Below, in pieces: positions 1 to 8,096 of a stretch of 23,750 bases of DNA. The position numbers and the translations under genes were made by a program. Under the pieces are notes generated by a model. That model searched no databases. It worked only from the letters and a program-made list of their open reading frames with translations, and was not told where the DNA came from. The DNA comes from CAG-582 sp964636965 (GTDB lineage: Bacteria; Bacillota_I; Bacilli_A; RF39; UBA660): contig CAZWST010000023.1 of assembly GCA_964636965.1 (NCBI GenBank), positions 1 to 23,750 on the forward strand. The letters are read 5' to 3'. Position 1 is the stretch's first letter; the number at the start of each line of letters is the position of its first letter.

Positions 1-361
1 AGTGTTCATCACCATTTTTATTACATGCAGTTTTATCCTTATAAGTATAAGTATACTTATGAGATTTTCCATCTTTAACTCTTATATACATATTCTTTCC
101 TAATGTTTTTGCAGCAGTCGTAGTTGGCGTGCTACTTGGTTTATTTTCTCCTTGTTTTGTAGTTGTTTTTGCTGTTTGCTTAGTAGATTTCTCCGTCTTC
201 TTCGTTGTTTTTTCTTCTGCTTTTGTAGTAGTTGCTTCAGTTGTAGGCTCTATAGTTAAATCAGTATCATTAACTGTCTCTTCTTTCTTATTATCATTTT
301 TGTTTCCACAACCTGATAAAAGTACTAATCCTATTAATAATAAACATATTGTCTTTTTCAT
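1..361 (-). CDS. Lipoprotein with Thr/Lys-rich linker, C-terminus cut by window edge
   Basis: Reading leftward from ATG at 361, the protein opens with a Lys-Lys basic start and a hydrophobic stretch, then the lipobox LLSGC with the lipidated Cys at residue 18. This marks a signal-peptidase-II lipoprotein anchored on the outer face of the membrane. Residues about 20-80 are a low-complexity linker rich in Thr, Lys, Glu and Ala, typical of a wall-spanning tether. A more ordered region (around NMYIRVKDGKSHKYTYTYKD) begins just before the window ends, so the functional domain is mostly missing and no function can be given. The RBS GAGGTG lies a few bases before the ATG, and a TATAAT-like -10 lies at 379-384. 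The gene is divergent from the gene at 476. An open frame on the other strand (129-392) is a shadow of this gene. Confidence 0.8.
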   Translation of the reverse strand, partial: MKKTICLLLIGLVLLSGCGNKNDNKKEETVNDTDLTIEPTTEATTTKAEEKTTKKTEKSTKQTAKTTTKQGENKPSSTPTTTAAKTLGKNMYIRVKDGKSHKYTYTYKDKTACNKNGDEH

Positions 362-425
362 CTCAACACCTCAATTGTATTATACACCATAAGACACTTA
401 GATGTACATAAAATCAAGCACTTTA

Positions 426-454
426 TTGTTAAACTTGCCTATTCATGATAAAAT
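426..454 (+). promoter_or_regulatory. Putative sigma-A promoter of the protease-like gene
   Basis: TTGTTA (426-431) and TAAAAT (449-454) are separated by 17 bases. Transcription would start near 461, leaving a leader of about 15 bases before ATG 476 and only a few before ATG 464. This favours the 476 start. Sequence match only. Confidence 0.4.
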
Positions 455-475
455 TAACATAGAATGGTGATTGAC

Positions 476-2224
476 ATGAATTTAGAACAAGAAATAAAAA
501 GAATCATATATGGAGTCAATAATCTATGGACTGATTTAGAAAAAACAAGATATGTATATATTGAAGTCGGTAAACTAGTTGAAAAAAACAGTGAGTTTTT
601 CTTCACCCAATCAGGAAAATTACTTAAAAATGCCTTAAATGAAAAAGAAATGTCTAAAATAAATAACGTAACTAAAAAAAGTATAGAAAATGATGATGAA
701 TGGTATAAAGTAATATGTCGTTCAGCAGCTATACTTCTTGAGACAATATTATCTAGACTTGGTATAAAATCACACTTAATAAAGACTGAATCGTATGCAC
801 CACTAACGCCAACAAGCAATAAAAAGGTATATCATTGGATTCTATCTGTAGACATCGACGAAAAACACTACGCCCTCATGTTAACAGGAGACCTACCAAA
901 TATAAAAAATGGTTTTCAAACAGAGCACTTTGGAGAACCACTCAACGTTTTAAATTATAAAGGAAAACCTCTATATCAAGGAGAAGTATTAGATTTTACT
1001 GTACTTACATATCCTGAACTCTTAGAAATAGACAAAAAGATAGGATATGTCACAGATTATTATTATAATAAGAAGACTCCCGAAAAAAATTATCATAACA
1101 ACATTCTCAGATTTATAAAAATGAGTTTAAGTTCAAACACTTGGTTCTATGACATAGTTTCATCTTCACAACCAATATACCAAAATATGTATACTGTAAC
1201 AGATGGTAACGGAAATAAAAGTAATATTACATCTTTAGATAATGAAACGATATTTACTCTTTATGCAGACGAATTAATAAAAAATTGTTGCATAGAAGTA
1301 GAAAAAGCTATAAAAGACAGTTATGGTCTAGAGCTACCCGTTTTAAAGTATGAATCTTATGAAAAATGGCTAGAAAACATTTGTATATTCCTAGAAGATG
1401 ATTTAATTGAAACCTATGGAGAAAGACATCGTAATATAATAGAAATAAGAGAAGGATTCAACTTCAAAACATGGCGAAAGCAGCAAAAAGGCATATTAAA
1501 ATGTCCATACAAAAGTTATGATGATAATCTAGAACTCCTAGATAATGTTGATACCTACGTAAACACAATAAAATCTCTAAAACAAGCTTACAAAGAAAAT
1601 AGAGTTACAGAAAAAGAATTGGATAGAATTAAAATCATTAGGACACTTCATCAAAAAATATGTTTACACTTCATGCCAGATATTGCTGTATTTGAAAAGA
1701 ACATTGAAATAGTTGATGATAGACCATACATAAAATCTGATTACATAAATGAAAAATTTAGAACAATGTTTCCAATAATATTTGAAATTGATGGGTCAGT
1801 TAAAGATTTCAACAAATTATCTTACAGTGAACAAATTGGTACAATAAATAAACTTATTCCCTACATATTTCCAGAAATAACAGTTGCTAATTGTAATCAA
1901 GCCGAAAATTATACAAATTCTTGTAAACCATCACTAAATAGAATTAGAACATATTGTATCTTAAATGAAAGAACTCACGAATACGAACTTATTATTCATA
2001 TTCCTAGTTTCTTTGAATTCGAAGATGAATTTTACTACCTATATGATTTACGAAAAAACACATTTAAACAAATTGATATACTAGAAGATATTAATAATAG
2101 TAAACATTATGAAATCTTGTCAGCTACATTAAAAGACAAATTTAAAAAAGCTAATGCTGCTAGAAATAAGAATAGATACCAAGACATTGAAGATGTTGAG
2201 ATGATAAGTATGGGACATGCATAA
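476..2224 (+). CDS. Transglutaminase/papain-like putative cysteine protease, large, with unknown C-terminal region
   Basis: I do not recognise a named family for the full protein (582 residues from ATG 476). An in-frame ATG at 464 has no RBS, whereas ATG 476 has GGTGA six bases upstream. Numbered from ATG 476, the N-terminal 160 residues show a pattern typical of transglutaminase-like cysteine proteases: a helix bearing Cys81 (YKVICRSAAILLE), His120 after a short spacer (VYHWILSVD) and Asp139 (TGDLPNIKNG) on the next strands. This Cys-His-Asp order and spacing fits the papain/transglutaminase fold. The opening (LEKTRYVYIEVGKL) also resembles the helical lead-in of such proteins. The remaining 400 residues are rich in Lys, Glu, Ile and Tyr and show no motif I can name. 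No signal peptide or membrane segment is visible, so it is probably cytoplasmic. It is the only large plus-strand gene here. Catalytic role is inferred. Confidence 0.6.
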   Translation: MNLEQEIKRIIYGVNNLWTDLEKTRYVYIEVGKLVEKNSEFFFTQSGKLLKNALNEKEMSKINNVTKKSIENDDEWYKVICRSAAILLETILSRLGIKSHLIKTESYAPLTPTSNKKVYHWILSVDIDEKHYALMLTGDLPNIKNGFQTEHFGEPLNVLNYKGKPLYQGEVLDFTVLTYPELLEIDKKIGYVTDYYYNKKTPEKNYHNNILRFIKMSLSSNTWFYDIVSSSQPIYQNMYTVTDGNGNKSNITSLDNETIFTLYADELIKNCCIEVEKAIKDSYGLELPVLKYESYEKWLENICIFLEDDLIETYGERHRNIIEIREGFNFKTWRKQQKGILKCPYKSYDDNLELLDNVDTYVNTIKSLKQAYKENRVTEKELDRIKIIRTLHQKICLHFMPDIAVFEKNIEIVDDRPYIKSDYINEKFRTMFPIIFEIDGSVKDFNKLSYSEQIGTINKLIPYIFPEITVANCNQAENYTNSCKPSLNRIRTYCILNERTHEYELIIHIPSFFEFEDEFYYLYDLRKNTFKQIDILEDINNSKHYEILSATLKDKFKKANAARNKNRYQDIEDVEMISMGHA

Positions 2225-2254
2225 TAAAAGACAGATTATATTCTGTCTTTTATT
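2223..2254. terminator. Bidirectional terminator between convergent genes
   Basis: A perfect 13-bp stem (2223-2235 with 2242-2254, 6-base loop) contains AAAAGACAGA / TCTGTCTTTT. A/T tails on both sides let it serve the plus gene ending at 2224 and the minus gene ending at 2250. The stop codons of both genes lie inside the stem. Confidence 0.85.
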
Positions 2255-2756
2255 GTAATTTAAAAGCATTTACTGTTGTATTATTTCTTATACCAGATGT
2301 GATAAACATTTTATCTTCATTATCCACTTCATAAAATGCCTCACCCTCTTCTTCCATAACTTTAACTTTACTAGGTTTTGATGAAATTATCAAAGTTCCT
2401 CTCTCTGGATGATTAGCAGAAGCATAATGCACATTCTTATTAGATTCTTTAAGTAATCTAGAATAATCAATTGCTTTTTTTCTTCTAGCTTCATAATCAA
2501 TAGTCATAGAATCCGTATCGCAATAGTCTATCAGGGATGTAATTATTTTTGCATAATCGGAAGAAAAGTCTTTTACTCTGGGTAAACCAGATTCTTTTAA
2601 AAATGCTAAAGCATTCCTAATACGTCTAACATTGCAAGTTCCATCTTCACCAATTAGTGCTTGATAATATCTAATTGCACCATTATAACCAGATTGAACG
2701 GAAAACACAAAGTTTTGATCATCGACTTTATAAAAACGCATTTCAGATTTTGCCAT
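2250..2756 (-). CDS. Hypothetical protein, 168 residues
   Basis: Not recognised. The frame stays open to 2819, but the start is set at ATG 2756 because GGGAGA lies four bases before it and a good promoter (TTGCAT, 17 bases, TATAAT) occupies 2781-2809, which the longer version would have to translate. The protein starts MAKSEMRFYKVDD, is soluble and charged, has no signal peptide or membrane segment, and alternates short beta-like stretches with a central helical part (NVRRIRNALAFLKESG, then a region rich in Asp, Tyr and Lys). The C-terminus (SSKPSKVKVMEEEGEAFYEVDNEDK) looks beta-rich and acidic. It is a single-gene unit between two terminators. It may be lineage-specific. Confidence 0.65.
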   Translation of the reverse strand: MAKSEMRFYKVDDQNFVFSVQSGYNGAIRYYQALIGEDGTCNVRRIRNALAFLKESGLPRVKDFSSDYAKIITSLIDYCDTDSMTIDYEARRKKAIDYSRLLKESNKNVHYASANHPERGTLIISSKPSKVKVMEEEGEAFYEVDNEDKMFITSGIRNNTTVNAFKLQ

Positions 2757-2780
2757 ATAATCTCCCTTTCTACTGACATA

Positions 2781-2809
2781 ATTATAATATAAAACGCTAA
2801 ATAATGCAA
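2781..2809 (-). promoter_or_regulatory. Sigma-A-type promoter of the 2250-2756 gene
   Basis: Read on the minus strand, TTGCAT (2804-2809) and a perfect TATAAT (2781-2786) are separated by 17 bases, about 25 bases upstream of ATG 2756. The match is strong and decides the gene start. Confidence 0.65.
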
Positions 2810-2819
2810 ATTTCCACAT

Positions 2820-2846
2820 AAAAAGTAACTTATATAACTAAGTTAC
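2820..2846 (-). terminator. Terminator of the aminopeptidase gene
   Basis: An 8-bp stem GTAACTTA / TAAGTTAC (2825-2832 with 2839-2846, 6-base loop) is followed in the minus direction by a T5 run at 2820-2824. The stop codon of the M29 gene lies in the stem. Confidence 0.8.
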
Positions 2847-4017
2847 CATTTTCCATAATTACTGTTTCTTTACCATCTTTTGAAACCCCTACTATTTTTA
2901 GTGTCTCATCTCCAACCATAAAGTCAACATGAGTAGCCGCATCATTTACACCTATATTACGTAAATCATCACCTTTTTTGTCTTTAGCTTTACTATTGCA
3001 TTCTGTAAATCCCATGCCTAGAGCCAAATGACAAGAGGCGTTCTCATCATACAAGGTTTCTTTAAATAAAATGCCCGTGTTATTAATTGGTGAATCAAAT
3101 GAAACTAAAGCGCATTCACCCAAATAACACGAATATTCATCATTTTCTATTATTGTCTTGAGTAAATCTTCGCCAGACTCAGCTTTATAATCTATAACTT
3201 TTCCATCTTTGAATGTTAAATTAAAGTTTTCAATCATAACACCATTATAGAAAAGTGGTTTTGTAGAATAGACAATTCCTTCAGTTTTATCATATAAAGG
3301 TGATGTAAATATCTCTTCTGTTGGTAAATTACAAATTTCACCATGTGAGCCATATCCACTGCACCAAATGTGTCCATCAGGTAAAAAGACACGTAAATCA
3401 GTACCTAAGTCGTTTGTATAATGTAAATAATCAAAATTATAGTCATTTAGCTTATCAGTTCTTTTTTTCATTCTTTCAAGTTTATTTATCCAATTCTCAT
3501 ATGGATCACTCTTATCATCAACCAAAGAGACTTTTAAAATTGAGTCCCACAACTCTTCTTCACTCATACCTAAGCCTTCAGCCCACCATTTATTTGGTAC
3601 ACCAGCAATACACCAATTAAGTTTATCAGTTTCATATAAATCTCTAAAATACAATTGAGTACTCCTAATATGTTTTGTTGTATCACTTATTTTCTTTGGA
3701 GGAACATCATCCATTAAATTCGGAACCATACTTTGAATAAATAAGAAAGCTGCATCTAGTTTAGCATATTTATTCTTAATAGATTCATCAAAAAATGGAT
3801 GTTTATTAATATTTTCTTGATCTAAAGACACAAGTAAATCATGTTTTTTAAATACATCCTTCTCATTTACATAGACTTCTCTTAAATCATACTCTTCTGC
3901 TGCATTTAATAAAAGTTCCTTAAACTCACTCAAAAAAGAAGGAAGTTCAATAAATAAATATTTTTTATTCTTTAAATTAAGTGCTTGAAGCAATAACTTA
4001 GCATACTTTTCTTTCAT
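2830..4017 (-). CDS. M29-family metallo-aminopeptidase (AmpS/aminopeptidase T type)
   Basis: This is a zinc- or cobalt-dependent cytoplasmic aminopeptidase that removes N-terminal residues from short peptides. The protein has 395 residues, close to the usual 400-415 of family M29. The family's metal ligands can be placed: Glu234/Glu235 in NLPTEEIFTSP, Glu301 in CYLGECALVSFDSP, His330 in ENASCHLALG, and His363 with Asp365 in THVDFMVGD. The pattern GYGSHGEICNLPTEE, followed by EGIVYSTKPLFYNG and later the ECALV segment, is the family hallmark. The start is ATG 4017, with RBS AGGTGATA directly upstream. It lies 23 bases behind the GNAT gene and probably shares its transcript. It ends in the terminator at 2820-2846. 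General peptide turnover is the likely role, and no partner is evident. Confidence 0.93.
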   Translation of the reverse strand: MKEKYAKLLLQALNLKNKKYLFIELPSFLSEFKELLLNAAEEYDLREVYVNEKDVFKKHDLLVSLDQENINKHPFFDESIKNKYAKLDAAFLFIQSMVPNLMDDVPPKKISDTTKHIRSTQLYFRDLYETDKLNWCIAGVPNKWWAEGLGMSEEELWDSILKVSLVDDKSDPYENWINKLERMKKRTDKLNDYNFDYLHYTNDLGTDLRVFLPDGHIWCSGYGSHGEICNLPTEEIFTSPLYDKTEGIVYSTKPLFYNGVMIENFNLTFKDGKVIDYKAESGEDLLKTIIENDEYSCYLGECALVSFDSPINNTGILFKETLYDENASCHLALGMGFTECNSKAKDKKGDDLRNIGVNDAATHVDFMVGDETLKIVGVSKDGKETVIMENGNLVI

Positions 4018-4040
4018 ATTATCACCTAATTATTAGTATA

Positions 4041-4934
4041 CTACTTATTTCCTATCTTATAAATCTTTATTTGTTTTATTTTATTTAATGTAGCTAAGTA
4101 GTCACTGTCGGGAACATTTCCTTCATAATGAAGTGTTGCTCCATTTTTAAGTGCAACAGTTTGATAAGCAATATCATCAACTAAAGAAGCAATATATAAC
4201 TCCCTATTATATTCATCCCCTAATTCATTAACATAATCAATTAATAAAGCTAAAGCATTAGTAGCATATCCCAAATTCTTGTATTCATCACTTATCTTGT
4301 AACTAACATTCCCACCATAAGAAAAATTAGATTCCCCGTGATCTCCAAGGGATGCTTCAATTGATCCAACCACTTCATATGTAGTACTATCAGCTATATT
4401 TAATCTAAGCCTTTTAAAATCAAGACTTCTAAAAGAATTTAAATAAAGAATAACACCATGTCCTTCACAAACCACACTAACATCTCTCTTATTTAAAATT
4501 CCCATACACAAGAATATAAATGTTTTAGAAGCATCAATTGGCAAATATTCATTTATTTGATCAAATGCATCCATAAACGTTATAACAGTCTCAAATAAAG
4601 CATTCTTTTGATCCTTTGTTAAGGTTACAAAATCATAAACTTCATCATTATCATTAAATAAAAATCCTTTTTTATTAAAATCTATATCAAGTTCCTTATT
4701 ACCTGATGCTAAAGTCATAGATTTATCAGGATTTCTATAAATGTAAGCACCATTATTTTTATCAATAAAAATAGATGTATCACTTCTAAATACTTGTCCC
4801 TTATACTTTTTAGATAATATATCTAAAATTGGAAAATCAAGTAATACTTTAGAAAATGATACATCTGAAGTAAAAACTATTTTGAAAACTTTTTCGTCTT
4901 CTTCAATTTGATATCTGTAATCTCTAATTGTCAT
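4041..4934 (-). CDS. Two-domain protein with C-terminal GNAT acetyltransferase fold
   Basis: The C-terminal third (about residues 185-290) looks like a GNAT N-acyltransferase: VVGSIEASLG and YGGNVSYKIS strands, then the acetyl-CoA loop and helix KNLGYATNALALLIDYV (Gly-Tyr-Ala at 222-224), then YIASLVDDIAYQTVALKNGA, the usual last strand and helix. The expected Arg/Gln-x-x-Gly-x-Gly/Ala signature is present in a diverged form (K-N-L-G-Y-A). The first 180 residues match no domain I know. They are mixed alpha/beta (DKSMTLASGNKELDI, FETVITFMDAFDQIN) and may be a second, degenerate GNAT-like or substrate domain. RBS GGGTGG lies upstream of ATG 4934. It is the first gene of a pair with the M29 aminopeptidase. 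The substrate is unknown. Confidence 0.7.
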   Translation of the reverse strand: MTIRDYRYQIEEDEKVFKIVFTSDVSFSKVLLDFPILDILSKKYKGQVFRSDTSIFIDKNNGAYIYRNPDKSMTLASGNKELDIDFNKKGFLFNDNDEVYDFVTLTKDQKNALFETVITFMDAFDQINEYLPIDASKTFIFLCMGILNKRDVSVVCEGHGVILYLNSFRSLDFKRLRLNIADSTTYEVVGSIEASLGDHGESNFSYGGNVSYKISDEYKNLGYATNALALLIDYVNELGDEYNRELYIASLVDDIAYQTVALKNGATLHYEGNVPDSDYLATLNKIKQIKIYKIGNK

Positions 4935-4977
4935 TGTTGTATACCACCCTTCATGTTTAACTAATTATAACAAAATA

Positions 4978-5001
4978 AAAAAAGTATTTAAATACTTTTT
5001 T
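4978..5001 (-). terminator. Terminator of the HTH-CYTH gene
   Basis: A perfect 24-base palindrome has arms AAAAAAGTA / TACTTTTTT around TTTAAA. It begins directly after the TAG stop at 5002-5004, and the T run on the minus strand (4977-4983) completes an intrinsic terminator. Confidence 0.8.
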
Positions 5002-5751
5002 CTACTTTTTATAAATTAAGTGATAAGGGTAGCCTCTTTTATCTATATTAGCTAGATTTAGATTTAAAGATTTAATTAAATCAATAAGCTTGTCATACTC
5101 AGATAAAGGAGTCACATCATAACTCTTAACTTCAAATTCAACAAAATAGCCTAAATCAACTACATAATCAAGGGAAACTTCATACTTATCTTTATACATA
5201 TACTTACGTCTTTTTTTATTTACAACAGCGATACTCTCTAAATCCAAGACATTAAATATACGTTTTAAATTCTCTTCATCATCAATATTAACCTCGTATT
5301 CATCACAGTATTTATTCTGATGCCAATTCTTATAATTTAATATTTTCTTATTTCCTCTTATACCAATTCGAAGCCATTCATCAATTTCTTCTTCATTATC
5401 CTTTAAAAACTTACGATACTTAGGTTGAAAGTAAGTATCTTCCTGATTAGTTTCATTAATAAATTTAGCATTCTTATCCAGGAATTTTTCTAAATTTTTA
5501 TATTCACTTTCTTGAAGTTTAATTTTAATCTCAGTCTCAACATCTAATTTTTCGTCAGCACCATACATTAAATAACTTATATTACATTCAAATAGTTCAC
5601 TAAGTTTTGCTATGATATCAAGTGATGGTTCAGTTCTATTCATCTCCCAACTTGAAACAGTTTTAGCAGAAACAAAGAGTAGTTCACTTAGCTTTTCTTG
5701 TGTAACCCCTTTATCCTTCCTCAATTTTTGGATTCTATCTCCTATTTTCAT
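5002..5751 (-). CDS. XRE-family HTH regulator fused to a CYTH (CyaB/thiamine-triphosphatase-like) domain
   Basis: The start is ATG 5751, with AGGTGATA five bases upstream; an ATG at 5769 has no RBS. The product has 249 residues. Residues 4-62 are a Cro/cI-type helix-turn-helix (GVTQEKLSELLFVSAKTVSS, then EPSLDIIAKLSELF). From residue 70 a full CYTH tunnel domain follows. It has the ExExK signature E72-T-E-I-K76, QEDTYF at 103-108, WLRIGIR with R128 and R132, Lys141 in NYKNWH, acidic D150-E-Y-E153, RRKYMY at 181, and D195 then GYFVEFEV with E205 and E207. These are the residues that bind metal and triphosphate in class IV adenylyl cyclases and thiamine or inorganic triphosphatases. All look intact, so the domain may be active or may sense a triphosphate. 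It sits 61 bases behind the ABC operon with no clear terminator between, so it could share that transcript. Confidence 0.85.
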   Translation of the reverse strand: MKIGDRIQKLRKDKGVTQEKLSELLFVSAKTVSSWEMNRTEPSLDIIAKLSELFECNISYLMYGADEKLDVETEIKIKLQESEYKNLEKFLDKNAKFINETNQEDTYFQPKYRKFLKDNEEEIDEWLRIGIRGNKKILNYKNWHQNKYCDEYEVNIDDEENLKRIFNVLDLESIAVVNKKRRKYMYKDKYEVSLDYVVDLGYFVEFEVKSYDVTPLSEYDKLIDLIKSLNLNLANIDKRGYPYHLIYKK

Positions 5752-5812
5752 AATATCACCTAAATTCATGATAACATATGCTTTTAAGCAATCCTACCTA
5801 CATTTTGTAGAG

Positions 5813-6952
5813 TTAAGCACTTTTTCTTTTTATAATACTTATAACATTATTAGAAACTACAAATATAACTATAAAGACAATTAACATGATAAAATTATTA
5901 ACTATAGGTTTTAATGACTCATAATTGAATACATCTATACCTTTTAATAAATCATTAGAATTAATATAATAGTAAGCTGGCAAAACATGAGCAAATGAAA
6001 GTACCCCTTCAGGTAACATCTCAGCTGGAACAAATGCTCCACAAAGAAATGCAGAGCCCAAAGAAAGAACATTAACAATGCCACTTATCGCATCTTTATT
6101 ATTAATAAGACTGCTTACTAATAATGCAAGTGTAAGTGAAACCATCGTAAATACAAAAGAATTAGCTATATAAATAAGTCCCCTCATAGAAAACATTACG
6201 TCTCCTAATAAAATGAAAGCAAGCACAGTATAAAGAATAAACACGATTACTCCATAAGTAATACTTGAAAGCAGTAATTCAAAATTAAATTTACTAACGC
6301 TTTTACTACTTACAACAGTCCTACGTCTTACATTTTTCTCATTAAAACTACTCATTACTAAACATATTATAAATATAACAACAGCCATTATACTATAACT
6401 TGCAAAAGAATAATAACTTGAAGCATTAGAAACACTAGTAACATCGATTTTTGATTTTAAATTAACAGTTGCTGACTTTTCTAAGTTAGCATTTATTTTT
6501 TCGACTAAAACTTCCGGATTTTTATATTCATCCTTATAAATACTTTGAATTCTTAAATAATTATTTAAAGTATTTGCTGCCAACACTGATTTATAATCTC
6601 CAACACTTTTTACATCAATCTTTTTTGAATTATCAGTATATATAGAATCCCCATACCCATCAGGTATATAAATAACATAGCTTATATCACGATAAAATAT
6701 AGCATCATCTATTTTTTCTTCTTTAATATCTTTTACATCAGATACTTTTTCAAGATAATTTACTAAATTTGAAGATATAATCGAATCATCTTTATTAACT
6801 ATTTTAATACTTGGTTTACTATCAGTAAAATCAGTACTTGTGTTATTTGCTTTCATATTAATTCCACCAAATATAACAAGCATTACTGTATATAGTATAA
6901 TTGTACCCTTATATTTATTTATAACTTTCCAAAACGTCTTAAATAGCATCAT
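5813..6952 (-). CDS. ABC-2 type permease (second of the pair)
   Basis: This is the membrane subunit of an exporter. The 379-residue protein has one N-terminal membrane segment (about 17-33), a long extracellular loop (about 34-180) and a C-terminal block of five hydrophobic segments, the classical YhgE/DrrB-like ABC-2 layout. The motif FLCGAFVPAEMLPEGVLSFAHVLPAYYY, shortened here to its recognisable core LCGAFVPAEMLP, is typical of ABC-2 permeases just before the last segments. Start ATG 6952 carries a perfect AAGGAGG RBS and overlaps the end of the previous permease by 14 bases, so the two are translationally coupled and probably form a heterodimer. It is the last gene of the TetR operon and has no strong terminator behind it. 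Confidence 0.88.
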   Translation of the reverse strand: MMLFKTFWKVINKYKGTIILYTVMLVIFGGINMKANNTSTDFTDSKPSIKIVNKDDSIISSNLVNYLEKVSDVKDIKEEKIDDAIFYRDISYVIYIPDGYGDSIYTDNSKKIDVKSVGDYKSVLAANTLNNYLRIQSIYKDEYKNPEVLVEKINANLEKSATVNLKSKIDVTSVSNASSYYSFASYSIMAVVIFIICLVMSSFNEKNVRRRTVVSSKSVSKFNFELLLSSITYGVIVFILYTVLAFILLGDVMFSMRGLIYIANSFVFTMVSLTLALLVSSLINNKDAISGIVNVLSLGSAFLCGAFVPAEMLPEGVLSFAHVLPAYYYINSNDLLKGIDVFNYESLKPIVNNFIMLIVFIVIFVVSNNVISIIKRKSA

Positions 6953-8096
6953 ACTTTTGCCTCCTTAATCCTTTATAAGAAATAAGTATCATAAATCCTG
7001 AGAATATTAGTAAAGATACTAAATCTCTATAGAAGCGACTTTCTACACCATAATAGTAAAGAGTATAGAATCCATCAGTTACCAAACTAGCAGGATTTAT
7101 CATATTTACAATTGGTGCATAGGTATCAACTATATACTTCATCGTTATACCCATCATTCCCGATAAGAAACATCCTGCCATAGTTATAGCTATTAAAATA
7201 CCTATTTTAGCATTTTCATTAGATTTAAATAGAACAGACACAGCTACACCTAAGGAAAGACCAGCAAGTGATCCTACTAAAGAAAGCATAATAATTGGTA
7301 AAATATTACTTCCATAATCGACGTGAAGAACAAATATTGTAAATATAAATAACAAAACTAATTCTAGTATTTGAACAACATAACTTGCAAGTAAACTACT
7401 TATTAAAATAGTACCTTTCTTAATAGATGCAACGGAAGTCCTTTTACCAACACTACCCATATTAGCAAGTCTCTTATTAGTAATATACATAGAAATAGTA
7501 CCACCATATAGGACAGTCATCGCGATTAAAGTATAATATTCAATCATTGTATAACTCATATTATCTTTTGTTGTATCATTAACACTTACACTAGTATTAA
7601 TAACTTTATTTTTAATCTCATCAATAACTGCATTAATATCTTTTAGTTTCGCATCTTTTAAGCGTTCTTCTATTAAAGATGTAATAATTTCTTTGTTGCT
7701 TTCAACTTCATCAACAACAAATCTTAGTATTGTTTCATTTATACCACTTTGATTAACAGTAATTACTGTTCCCTCATTAAACTCTAAATAACCAGAAATC
7801 TCTTTATCATCAAGTAACTTATCAGCTTTTTCTTTTGAAACATAGGAAATATTAAATAACCTTTCTTCACCTTCCCCTAATGATTTATAAGTTTCTTTAT
7901 AAATTGGATCATTATTAAATTCATCACTATCAACAATTGCAATATCAATTGCACTGAATGTTTCACTTTTTTCAATATCTTTAAATGCTAGATTAAAAAG
8001 TAATCCTAAAACTATCGGAAAGGCAAATGACCAAAACATTAAAGCTTTATTTCTAAATAAAACTTTAAGTGAATATTTGAAATTATGTATAAACAT
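6939..8096 (-). CDS. ABC-2 type permease (first of the pair)
   Basis: This is the partner membrane subunit of the TetR-linked exporter, 385 residues from ATG 8096. The frame is open further upstream, to 8126, but ATG 8096 overlaps the ATPase stop in a TAATG junction and is the natural coupled start. The layout matches the following permease: one N-terminal membrane segment (LMFWSFAFPIVLGLLF), a large outside loop of about 150 residues, then five or six hydrophobic segments ending near the C-terminus. The N-terminal FKYSLKVLFRNKALMFW is a usual start for the family. Two different permeases with one ATPase suggest an A2BC complex. The substrate cannot be read from sequence; drug or lipid export is the usual role. 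Confidence 0.88.
   Translation of the reverse strand: MFIHNFKYSLKVLFRNKALMFWSFAFPIVLGLLFNLAFKDIEKSETFSAIDIAIVDSDEFNNDPIYKETYKSLGEGEERLFNISYVSKEKADKLLDDKEISGYLEFNEGTVITVNQSGINETILRFVVDEVESNKEIITSLIEERLKDAKLKDINAVIDEIKNKVINTSVSVNDTTKDNMSYTMIEYYTLIAMTVLYGGTISMYITNKRLANMGSVGKRTSVASIKKGTILISSLLASYVVQILELVLLFIFTIFVLHVDYGSNILPIIMLSLVGSLAGLSLGVAVSVLFKSNENAKIGILIAITMAGCFLSGMMGITMKYIVDTYAPIVNMINPASLVTDGFYTLYYYGVESRFYRDLVSLLIFSGFMILISYKGLRRQKYDAI

Noticed and set aside
129..392. Plus-strand open frame rich in Val, Phe and Ser
   Set aside because: It is the mirror of the Thr/Lys-rich lipoprotein on the minus strand, which has a lipobox, RBS and -10 box.
454..819. Minus-strand frame inside the protease-like gene
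   Set aside because: No RBS, and it lies wholly within a longer coding gene with a better start and codon pattern.
5765..5812. Short inverted repeats CTACA/TGTAG and GCTT/AAGC behind the ABC operon
   Set aside because: Stems of four or five base pairs and no T run, so not a convincing terminator.
5612..5884. Plus-strand frame across the HTH-CYTH start
   Set aside because: Antisense to the helix-turn-helix region and to the end of a permease, both well-supported genes.
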